Shown here: positions 22,375 to 31,775 of the stretch, in pieces
Numbering within the stretch: the stretch's first letter is position 1
Layout of the letters: each line of letters begins with the position of its first letter
NCBI GenBank assembly: GCA_037176705.1
Contig: CM073893.1
Coordinates: 20,026,074 to 20,090,073 of the forward strand
Length of the DNA: 64,000 bases
Origin: Molossus alvarezi
Lineage: Eukaryota > Chordata > Mammalia > Chiroptera > Molossidae
Direction of reading: 5' to 3'
Translations under genes and position numbers: made by a program
Notes under the pieces: model-generated
Told to the model about the DNA's origin: nothing
Database searches by the model: none
The model's input: only the letters and a program-made list of their open reading frames with translations

Positions 22375-22565
22375 AATAGGGGATAAACTAGTTAGTTTCC
22401 TAATAGACACTGGTGCAGCAGACTCAGTCTTGACCGAGCCAATGGGGCCCTAACCTACCCCTGGACTTCAAAGAGGAATATAGACCTTGGGGAAAATACT
22501 GTAACTCATTTGTTTCTGTTCCTGCTGGAGTGCCCATACCCCCTACTTGGACGTGATCTCCTCCA
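22375..22565 (+). pseudogene. pro: ERV protease remnant (pro)
   Basis: Codes for FLIDTGAADSVLT, with the catalytic DTG at 22,406-22,414, the usual aspartic-protease active site that cleaves Gag-Pol. The frame stops (TAA, 22,450). Another frame then carries the C-terminal CPYPLLGRDLL near 22,531-22,563. At least one frame change, so no functional protease. Confidence 0.85.
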
Positions 22566-22930
22566 GAGATCATTTAATTGATGGCCACTGCCACTCCAAG
22601 CCAGACCCCGCATCAAGTTCCACAAGACATTGGACATCAATCCTGCCAGCCTGCCTCCAGATGATGACCCGGAGTAACCTCTGCAGGACGGCCTGGAGGC
22701 AATCGACACTGCGGACGGCCGCCCAGACCTCAGGGATGACCCACTGCCATCATCAGATGAGGTATTGCTCATAGACGGGAGCAACTATGTCCAGGAAGAT
22801 ATCAGGTATGCCGGGGCAACAATAGTAACTCTGGACCATGTCATTAAGTAGGGGAACTTCAGCCGGATGGACTGAACTCATAGCCCTAATCCAGGCTCTC
22901 TGATGAGACAAGGGGAAACCATGCTGCAAA
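22566..22930 (+). pseudogene. pol: ERV RNase H remnant, with reverse transcriptase deleted
   Basis: About 190 bp after the protease end the text already reads the RT connection/RNase H border. RNase H words follow: a first catalytic Asp in 'LIDGSNYVQED' (Asp codon 22,774), then 'RYAGATIVT' and a 'GWTELIALIQAL'-type helix in shifted frames. The RT fingers, palm and YxDD box are missing, a deletion of more than 1 kb compared with a gammaretroviral pol. RNase H removes the RNA strand of the hybrid; this copy cannot. Confidence 0.85.
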
Positions 22931-23089
22931 TAAGGAAGATCAACATATAGTCCTAAAACCAGTGGGAACCTCTCCAGATATCAGTTACCACACCAAACCC
23001 AAGTTCACCTCTGACTCCTACTTACACTGGGTCAGAAAATGACTTAACTGAGCAGAAACAAGTCATAAAGAAAATCAACGAATAATAGA

Positions 23090-24010
23090 CACTGCCTGCT
23101 GGGAGATTGTTGGTCCCAGAGGCTCTAGGTCGGACTTTAGTCAACCAGCTACACCAGCCTACCCTCTTAGGTTACACCAAGCTTACTAAACTCCAATAAG
23201 GTCACAGGGAAAAGGAAAATATAGAAGGAAGCAGGAATATATAGGTCTAAATAGGGAGGAAAAGAAAAAGGCTAGGGGATATGCAGACAGCAGATAGATT
23301 GAGCAACCTCTCAGGTTCATGTCAGGGGAGCGACTAGAAAAGTCACAGAGAGTCTATGTAAGTTGAAGAAGGATTATGCAGAGAAAATAAAAAGATAGGA
23401 AGAAGAAAGATAGGGGCATACATATTACAGGAAGACAGGACAATAGAGGATTACTCAGGAAGGGAAGAAGATAAGACACTGAGAGGGGAGAACTTACCCC
23501 TACTAATAGAATAATAGTCTAGGATGCAATAAAGGGAATAACAGGTTTAGGCTACTCCTTACCCTTAGATCAGACAATGACCCCGCCTTGATAGCAAAGA
23601 TATCACAGGATATCTCTAAGGGATTAAATATAAATTAGAAGCTCCATTGTGCTTACTGCCCACAGAGTTCCAGGCAGGTAGAGCGCATGAACAGGACCTT
23701 AAAGGAAACCTTAACCAAATTTACTTTAGAAACCGGTGAAAACTGGACCACTCTGCTCCCCTCGCCCTGTTACAGTTCTTACAGGCCCTGCAGTCTGCCC
23801 AGAAGGCCATCCATAAACACATCTGCGATGCCCTGCCTGTGCCCACCTCAGACTCTGTGCACCCTTTCCAGCCAGGGACTCGATGCAAATAAAGAAATTC
23901 ACCATCCAAGGACTAACTCTGGCCTGGAAGGGACCATACACTGTCATCCTGCCTTCACCAATGGCTATCAAGGTCAACGGCATCCCGGTCTAGCTACATC
24001 ATTCCTGGTT
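23090..24010 (+). pseudogene. pol: ERV integrase remnant
   Basis: The N-terminal His-Cys region is hinted at by 'LVNQLHQPTLLGYTK' (23,130-23,190). A purine-rich stretch (about 23,215-23,560) replaces the first part of the catalytic core. From 23,566 the core resumes ('DNDPALIAK', '[18 protein letters not shown]' with the third catalytic acid). The C-terminal GPYTV motif is at about 23,931-23,945. Stops and frame changes interrupt it. The 134-codon frame at 23,687-24,091 is only a piece of this. Confidence 0.88.
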
Positions 24011-24057
24011 GAAGGCAGAAAAAGCAGAATGAACGGTGCAGACCTCTCCAGATCCCT

Positions 24058-24500
24058 TAAAATGAGACTCTTACGTTTATCGGGACTCTAATTTTTCTGA
24101 TTATAACTGTACAGGGGAATCTTTATAGATCTAGACCCCAGTAGAACTGGGTACTTAGAAATAAAACATTTTTTAAAAATCTTAAAAAATGTCAACCAGA
24201 AGAGGGTCTTTATGCAGCCTTAGGTGAAACCTGCTATTTCTATGCCAACCATTCAGGTATAATCAGACAGAGCATCCAAATTCTAAGACAAAAAAACTAA
24301 GAAAAGGAGAACAGGTCTCCCATAATTATTATGAAAACTTATTTAATTAGTCACCATAGCAAACATCCCTGATTTCAGCTATAACAGGGCCCCTACTGTT
24401 ATTATTAATCGGAATAACTTGTAAACCCATCCTAAATTTAATAGACTCCTAGCCTTCATCAGAGAGAGAGTCTAATCAGTAAAACTTAGAGTCTTAGCAC
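24058..24500 (+). pseudogene. env: ERV env remnant: leader-like start and transmembrane subunit tail
   Basis: A short ATG frame at about 24,061 is followed within about 130 bp by transmembrane-subunit sequence: 'GLYAALGETCYFYANHSG' (24,205-24,260) and a membrane span 'GPLLLLLIGITC' near 24,387-24,423, then a cytoplasmic-tail remnant with stops. The surface subunit is absent. Env would mediate entry; this copy is a non-functional fragment of class I type. Confidence 0.8.
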
Positions 24501-24561
24501 AATCCTACTAGAGATTGTCTCCCCATGACAATTGTGAATCAATGGTTTGATCCACTCTCAA

Positions 24562-24574
24562 GAAAATGGGGGAA
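24562..24574 (+). promoter_or_regulatory. Polypurine tract
   Basis: 'gaaaatgggggaa' directly before the 3' LTR, purine-only but for one T. Primer site for plus-strand DNA. Preserved although the coding regions are not. Confidence 0.8.
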
Positions 24575-25223
24575 TGTTGTAGCTCACTGTCCTTAGAATC
24601 CAACTTGTCTTTAAGCTGCCCTAATTAACAACCTCAAAGGCAGCAAGACGAACAATGGGGAATTTTATAGAGGGCTTTAGCCCCATAAAAATTAACTAGA
24701 GTTTGACCTTCACTGGGAATTTGAAAAGCAACATCCTTCAAGAAAAGGGAGGACAGAAACGGCCCCAAGGCCAGAGTGTCCTGCATGCTCTGTAAAGAAA
24801 CTGATAGGGAGAAACTGAAGCTCCCTTTACCCCATAAAACTGTAACTGTTCAACATGTGTGTATTGCACCTGACTGACCGCTGATATCTGTCTCGAATTT
24901 GTTAGTTTTTAAACTTTGGATAATGGAATGAATAGCAGGACAGATGTATGCTGACCCAGTTCACCCAGTTCCCTTTCCCCTCAGCTCCCTCCCCTCTCCG
25001 TTCCCTCCTGCTTATCGCTAACTGCCTCGGCTTCTGTACAAGCAGCTTGCTTGCTCTGCTAAACTCTTGAATGACCCCTGCCCTATATAAGCAACCCTCC
25101 CCCTGAGCTCGGGGCTGCAGTTCTCCTCTGTGTAGGTTGGCTGCAGTCCCTGCGCAGGTAATAAAACATCCCCAAAAACTGAAAAATGGAGTCTGAGTGT
25201 GGTCGATCTCCTGGGTTACAACA
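24575..25223 (+). mobile_element. ERV 3' LTR (649 bp)
   Basis: Same ends as the 5' LTR. Four substitutions and a 9-bp tandem duplication ('cacccagtt', near 24,962-24,970) are the only differences I find over about 640 bp. Right TSD 'gaagt' at 25,224-25,228. Confidence 0.97.
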
Positions 25224-25228
25224 GAAGT

Positions 25229-25468
25229 AACTTCCAGTAGAGTTCCCTGGCCCCTGCCCAGGCCGCTGCGGACCCTGGGCTCTCGGTCCCCTCTCCCGTC
25301 CTCACAAGCCTACCAGGATTGAGTGGGTGTTTCTGGTTAAGTGGTCCTCCAAGGTGTCTTTTGGCTGTTCTTTCCTGACGGTTTGCCTTTATTTTCGTTG
25401 TGAATCCAGTTTGGTCTTGGGAGATGGTCTGTGTCACTCCATTTACTCCGTCGCCATTTTCTAGATCC
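25229..25468 (-). promoter_or_regulatory. Young L1 5' end, continuation beyond the ERV
   Basis: Resumes the L1 monomer cut by the ERV ('aacttccagtagagttccctgg') and runs to the L1 5' terminus. Near 25,450-25,462 the minus strand reads 'aaaatggcgacgg', a YY1-like site, as is common at L1 starts. The right TSD of the young L1 begins at 25,469. Confidence 0.8.
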
Positions 25469-26282
25469 GAGATTGAAATTTTAAAAAGAACAAAATAGAA
25501 CTTATGAAGGTGAAGATCTCATTAAAAGAGATATAGAATGAACAGGCAAGCACAGGAAATAGAGCTGACCAGAGGGAGGGAAGAATTAGTGATATTGAAG
25601 ATAGAAATCTAGAAATGATACAGAAGGAAGAAAAGAGAGGCTTGAGCATTAAAAAAATGAAAGAATTCTAGAAGAACTACTTGACTCTATCAGAAAGAGC
25701 AATATAAAAATAATAGACATACCAGAAGAAGGGAGGAAAAAAAGAAGAGTCTATTCAAACAGTTGACGAGAACTTTCCAAACCTATGGAAAGAGCTAGAT
25801 CTTCAAATCCAAGAAGCAAACAAAACCCCTAATTTGTCCCAGTACAAAAAAATACCTTCTCCAAGGTACGTTGTATTAAAATTGTCAAAAATTAATGACA
25901 AAGAAAATTCTCAAGGCAGCCAAGGGTAAGAAGAAAAGTGAAACCAAAAAGGAAAGCCCATTAGGTTATCATTAGACTTCTCAACTGAAACTCTACAAAC
26001 TAAAATAGAGTGGAACCAAATATTCAAACTCTGAAAGAGAGAAATTACCAGCCAAGAATAATATATACAGCAAAGTTATCCTTTAAATATGAAAGAGAAA
26101 TAAAGACTTTCCAGACATACAGAAGTAGAGGGAATTTATCACAAGAAGACCTCCATTACAGGAAATACTCATGGGGGTTTTTCTACCTAAAACAAAGAAC
26201 AAAAGGTAACAAAATTATAAGTAAGATCACCAACAAACTTACACATAAATAAGAATAATTTCTGACAACAAAAACATAAAAT

Positions 26283-26468
26283 GAAGAGGTAAAGGAAGGA
26301 AGAGAAGGATAGAAACATCAATGTGCGAGAAACATCAATCGGCTGCCTCCTGCACGTACCCCACTGGAGATCAAGCCTGCAACCTAGGCATGTGCCCTGA
26401 CCCGGAATCAAACCAGGATATCTCAGTGCATGGGACAGTGCTTAATTCACTGAGCCACACTGGCAGGG
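26283..26468 (-). mobile_element. VES SINE
   Basis: Minus-strand VES with head 'ccctgccagtgtggctcag' at 26,468 and body to about 26,290, lacking a clear A tail. It abuts a minus-strand L1 fragment. 'cataaaatga' flanks both sides of the VES+L1 pair (26,275 and 26,779), so both may have entered together. Confidence 0.85.
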
Positions 26469-26469
26469 A

Positions 26470-26762
26470 GCCTTTGCCCATTTTTTAATCAGCTTGGTTT
26501 TTTTTTTTATTTTGGTTTTTGTTTGTTTCTTTTTTGCTGCTGAGTTGAGTTCCTTGGATATTAGTCTCTTATCAGCTATATGGTTTGCAAATATTTTCTC
26601 CCATTACATAGACTGACTTTTCACTCTTTTTATTGTTTCCTTTGCTGTACAGAGCCTTTTAGTTTGATGCAATCCCACTCGTCTATTTTTGATTTTGCTG
26701 TCTGTGCTTTTGGGGTTATGACAAAAAGAATCATTGCCAAAACTAATGGCAAGATGCTTTTT
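26470..26762 (-). mobile_element. L1 fragment, ORF2 C-terminal part
   Basis: Reverse-complement L1 words: 'gcccattttttaatcag', 'gagttccttggatattagtc', 'caaatattttctcccattacatag', 'tttgctgtacagagcctttt'. Short, dead. Confidence 0.8.
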
Positions 26763-26854
26763 TCCTACAAACAAACAAACCATAAAATGAGAGGGGGTAA
26801 AGGTCTGAATATGCAAAGAGGTATGAAGAACAGATGCATTCAAAAGAAAAAGGA

Positions 26855-27078
26855 TTGCCCGGAGGGTGTAGTTCAGTGGCTGAACATCGACTCATGCACC
26901 AGGAGGTCACCAGTTCAATTCCGTGGTCAGAGCACATTCCCAGGTTGTGGGCCAAATCTTGGGAGTGGGTGGGGGGGCATGCAGGGGGCAGCCAATCAAT
27001 GTTCTCTGTCATTGATGTTTCTCTCTCTTTCTCCCTTCCTCTCTAAAATCAACAAGAAAAAAATATTTTATAAAATAA
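26855..27078 (+). mobile_element. VES SINE
   Basis: Head 'cccggagggtgtagttcagtggc', B-box 'ccagttcaattcc', 'gccaatcaatgttctctgtcattgatg', short-tail type ending 'ctaaaatcaacaag'. 'aaaaggatt/aaaaggact' flanks suggest a TSD. Confidence 0.88.
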
Positions 27079-28110
27079 AAAGGACTACTGTATATATAAA
27101 ACTTTTTTTTCATAATTTTAATGGTAATGACATACAAAAATAACTGAGACACATAAGTTAAAAAAAAAAAGGAAACAGAGGAAAATGTATGGAATACCAT
27201 CAAATAAAAACAACAGACAGAAACACAAAGGAAAAGAACCAATGTAGGCACAGAACTATCAGAAAACAAAAGATAAAGTGCCTACAGAAAATCCTCATAC
27301 ATAAATAATTACCCTAAATGTAAATGGACTAAGTTCACGACTATAAAGGCATGGAGTAGCCCATTGGATAAAAATCAAAACCCAATGCTGCCTTCTGGAG
27401 ACACATTTAAGCTGCAAAGTCAAAGATAGACTCAAAGTGAAAGAGTGGAAAATTATTCTCCAAGCAAATAGCATCCACAGAAAAGCAGGTGTAGCCCTAC
27501 TTATATCTGTTCAAATAGATTTCAAGATAACAAAGGTAACCAGAGACAAAAATGGACAATTTTATAATGATAAAGGGGACATATATCAAGAAGACGTAAT
27601 ACTTCTCAATATATATGCACCCAATTAGAGAGCACCGAAATATATAAAGCAACTACTCACAGAACTAAAAGGAAAAACTGACAAAAACCCAATCATAGTA
27701 GGGGACCTAAATACTCCATTGATAGCTCTAGATAGATTATCCAAACAGAAAATCAATAAAGAAATATTGGCCTTAAATGACACTTTAAACCAAATAGACA
27801 TAATTGACATTTACAGAGCCTTTCATTCCAGAACATCAGGTTATACATTTTTCTCCAGTGTACATGGAACATTCTCAAGGATAGACCATATATTGGGACA
27901 CAAAACTAGCCTCAAGAAATTTAAGAAGATTTAAATTATACTGAGCAAATTCTCTGACCAAAATGCTTCAAAATTAGAAAACAACTGCAAAAGGGAAGTA
28001 AATAATAAAACAAGACAAAACAAAAATATGTGGAGATTAAATAACATACTACTAAAAAATGAATTGGTGAAAAAAAATAATAATAGGATAGATATCAAAA
28101 GATATACAGG

Positions 28111-28324
28111 GACAGCCCTGGCCAGTGTGGCTCAGTTGGTTGAACATCACCCAATGCACTGAGAGGTCACCAGTCCATTCTTGGTCAGGGCATATGCCTG
28201 GGTTTCACCAGTAGGTGGCATTCAGGAGGCAGCCAATTGATGTTTTTTTTTTCTCATTGGTGTTTTTCTCTTTCTCTCCCTTCCTGTCTCTCTCTAAAAT
28301 TAATTTTTTGAAAAACATTTTCAA
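28111..28324 (+). mobile_element. VES SINE
   Basis: Full-length short-tail VES ('agccctggccagtgtggctcag' to '...ctctctaaaattaatttt'). TSD of 'aaaagatata(t/c)ag' type at 28,097-28,109 and 28,325-28,337. Confidence 0.93.
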
Positions 28325-28338
28325 AAAAGATATATAGA

Positions 28339-28426
28339 TCCCTGGCCAGTTTGGCTCAGTGGTTGGAGTGTCAACCTGCAGTCCCGGGTTCCATTCTCGC
28401 TAGGGGCACGTACCAAAAAAAAAAAA
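28339..28426 (+). mobile_element. VES head-only retrocopy (76 bp plus A12)
   Basis: Only the tRNA-like head is present, from 'tccctggccagtttggctcag' through 'tcccgggttcc' to 'ggcacgtacc', followed directly by twelve A. Its TSD 'aaaagatatataga' is at 28,325-28,338 and 28,423-28,436. It therefore inserted by retrotransposition as a short RNA and reused the TSD of the preceding VES. Confidence 0.88.
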
Positions 28427-30036
28427 GATATATAGAAACAAATGATAATGACAATACAATATAGCAAAATTTCTGAGACACAGCAAAAACCATAACAAGA
28501 GGGAATTTTATATCATTACAGGCCTATCTTAAGAAACAAGAAAAATCTCAAGTGAACAATCTAATATTGCATCTTAACTGAAAAAGAACAAAAGCAGCCC
28601 AAAGTCAGCAGAAAAAAGGAAGTAATAGAAATTAGAGCAAAATTGAACAAAATAGAGAACTAAAAGACTATATAAAAAATTAATACAACCAAGAGCTGAT
28701 TTTTTGAAGAGATTAATAAACTTGACAAACCACTGACTAGACTCACTACAGAAAAAGGAGAAAAAATTCAAATAAAATCAGAAATGAAAGAGAACTTGCC
28801 ATAGACATCACAGAAATACAAAGGAACATACTAGAATACTATGTAAGACTATATGCCATGAAAATCAATAACCTAGAAGAAATGGATACATTTCTAGAAA
28901 TATATAACCTTCCTAGACTGAATCATGAAGAACTGGCTTCACTAGTGAATTCTACCAAACATTCAAATAAGATTTGATACCTATCTTTCTCAAACTCTTG
29001 CAAAAAATTAAAGAGGCTATACTTTCTAACACAGTTTATGAGGTCAACCCTAATACCAAAACCTGGCAAGGATAACACACAAGAAAACAACAGACCAATA
29101 TCTCTAATGAATACAGATGTAAAAATTCTGAACAAAACACTAGCAAATTGAATACAATAAACAATACATTTAAAAAAGAATACATCATGATCACATAGGG
29201 TTCATTCCAGGGGCACAAGAATGATTCAACATATGCAAATCAATCAATGTAATACAACACATGAACAAAACAAAGGATAAAAATCATATGATCTTATTAA
29301 TAGATGCAGTAAAAGCATTTGATAAGATACAACATCTATTTATGATTAAAACACTCAATAAAATGGGTATAGAAGGAAAGTACCTCAACATAATAAAGGC
29401 CATATATGACAGACCCTCAGCTAATATTCTACTCAATGGTAAAAAACTAAAAGCTTTTCCTTCAGGATTACAAACAAAGCAGGGATGCCCACTCTCACCA
29501 CTCTCATTCAACACAGTTCTGGAAGTCCTAGCCAGAGCAATCAGGCAAGAGAAAAATAAAAGGCATCCAAATTGGGAATGAAGAAGTAAAAGTGTCACTT
29601 TTTAGAGATGACATGATTCTTTATATAGAAAAACCTAAAAACTTCACCAAAAACTATTAGAAACAATAAACAAATACAATAAAGTTGCAGGATACAAAAT
29701 CAGTGTACAAAAATTCACTGCATTCCTTCATACTAACAATGAAATTTCAGAAATATAAATGAAAAAAAAAAATCCTTTTGTAAATGCAACCCAAAGAATA
29801 AAATAGCCAGGAATAAACTTAACAAAGGATGTGAAGAACCTATATACTAAAATCTAGAAAATATTCTTAAAATAAATGAAAAAAGACACAATGAAATGGA
29901 AAGATAGTCTGTGTTCATGGATCGGAAGAATCAACATAGTTAAAATGGCCATAATACCCAGAGCAATTTACAGATTTAATGTAATCTCCATCAAAATCTC
30001 AATGACATTTTTAAAGAAATAGAATAAGAAATCATC

Positions 30037-30198
30037 TGCCCTGGCCATTGTGGCTCAATTGGTTGATCATCATTCCATTCACCAGGAGGTCACTGGTTCA
30101 ATTCCCGGTCAGGGCACATGCCCAGGTTGCAAGCTGAATCCTGGGGGGTGGTATGGGGGCATGCAGGAGGCAGCCAATCGATGTTTCTCTCTCATCAC

Positions 30199-30254
<56 letters not shown>

Positions 30255-30292
30255 TCTCTCTCGAATCAATAAAACATATATTTTTTTTAAAT
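30037..30292 (+). mobile_element. VES SINE with long (TC)n
   Basis: Full head and body. The CT-rich part is expanded to a (TC)n run at 30,203-30,251. TSD of 20 bp with two mismatches at 30,017-30,036 and 30,293-30,312. Confidence 0.95.
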
Positions 30293-31440
30293 AAATAGAA
30301 CAGGAAATCATCAGATTTTTATAGAACCACAAAATAGTCAAAGCAATTCTGAGAGAAAAAAAAAACAAAGCCAGAGGTATCACACTACCTGACTTTAAAT
30401 TATACTACAGAGTAACAATAATCAAAACAGCTTAATATTGGCAGAAAAACAGACATACAGGCAATGGAACAGAATTGAGAGTCCAGAAATAAAACCACAT
30501 GTATATGGGCAAATAATTTTTTACAAAGAAGCTAATAACATACAATAAAGAAAAGAAAGCCTGTTCAATAAACAGTGCTGGGAAAATTGGAAAGCCACAT
30601 GCAAAAGAATGAAACTAGACTACAGTTTGTCCCCATGTACAAAAATTAATTCAAAATGTATTGAAGACCTAAATGTAAGATCTCAAACAAGAAGAAAGCA
30701 TAGGTACTAAATGTATGGACCCCAAAAACAAGGGTAGTAAAGGCAAAAATAAATGAATGAGACCACATCAAACTAAAAAGCTACTGCACGGCAAAAGAAA
30801 CCCCCAACAAAACAAAAAGGCAATCAACCAAATGGGAGATGATATTCGCAAACAACATCTCCAACAAGGGGTTAATATCCTAAATATATAAAGAACTCTT
30901 ACAACTCAACACCAAACAAATAAACAATCTAATTAAAAAATGGACAGAGGACTTGAACGGATATTTCTCCCAAGAAGACTTACAGATGGTCAACAGATAT
31001 ATAAAAACATGTTCAACTTCACTAGCTATTAGAGTAATGCAAATCAAACTACAATGAGATACCTCCTCACGCCTGTTAGAATGGCTGTTATCAACAAGAC
31101 AAGTAATTACAAGTGCTGGAGAGTATGGAGGAAAGGAACTCCCACTCACTGCCGGTGAGGATGTAAACTGGTACAGTCACTACGGAAAACAGAATGGAGA
31201 TTCCTCAAAAAAATTAAGAATAGAGTTACCGTATGACCCAGCAACCCTTTTCTGGGTATCTACCCCCAAAATTTGAAAGCACTTATTTGCAAAGATATGT
31301 GCACCCCTATGTTCATTGCAGCATTATTCACAGTGGCCAAGACATGGAAACAACCCAAGTGTCCTTGACAGATGATTGGATAAAGAAGATGTGGTACATA
31401 CATACAGTGGCATACTACTCGGCCATAAGAAGAGAATAAA

Positions 31441-31775
31441 TACTGCCACTTGTGACAACATGGATAGACCTTGAGAATATCATGCTATACAAAATAGTCC
31501 ACTAGAGCTAAGAACTAAATGATTTCACTAATATGTGAGATATAAAACTGAAACTCATAGACACAGACAAAAGTATGGTGGTTACCAAAGGGAAGTGGCG
31601 TGGGTGGGGTAGTAATGGGGGCCAAATATATGGTGATGGAGATATTTCACTTTGAGTGGTGGTCACATAATGCAATACACTGATCATGTGTCACAGAATT
31701 GTACACTTGAAACCTATATAACCTTATTAACCAATGTCACCAATAAATTTAATTTTAAAAATTAAAAATAACATA
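31441..31775 (+). mobile_element. Outer old L1, 3' UTR and end
   Basis: 'gacaacatggatagacctt', 'ggtggttaccaaagggaag', 'cacagaattgtacacttgaaacc' and the A-rich end 'aataaatttaattttaaaa' mark the L1 3' terminus. Closes the element that starts near 11.8 kb. Confidence 0.85.

Larger units (their letters stand above)
25469..27078 (+). pseudogene. Outer old L1, rest of ORF1 and ORF1-ORF2 interval, with insertions
   Basis: Continues the ORF1 broken at 12,291: coiled-coil remnant, then 'cataccagaagaagg', 'gcaagttatcctttaaatatg'-type C-terminal words, to about 26,280. Carries a minus VES (26,283-26,468), a minus L1 fragment (26,470-26,762) and a plus VES (26,855-27,078). Many stops. Confidence 0.8.
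27285..31440 (+). pseudogene. Outer old L1 ORF2
   Basis: Endonuclease part from about 27,290 ('aatgtaaatggactaag', 'ctggagacacattta', 'agaccatatattgggacac'). RT part about 28,850-29,700 (fingers, 'tttagagatgacatgattc' for the FADD box, here with FRDD), then the C-terminal part to about 31,440. It is split by VES copies at 28,111, 28,339 and 30,037. Every frame is interrupted; longest blocks are about 60-106 codons. Far more diverged than the young L1. Confidence 0.9.

Noticed and set aside
22375..24500. Idea that the ERV could still make protease, integrase or Env
   Set aside because: Stops, frame changes and large deletions break every gene. Only cis elements appear intact.
30195..30383. 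Minus-strand frame rich in Arg-Glu
   Set aside because: Translation of the (TC)n run in a VES; low complexity only.
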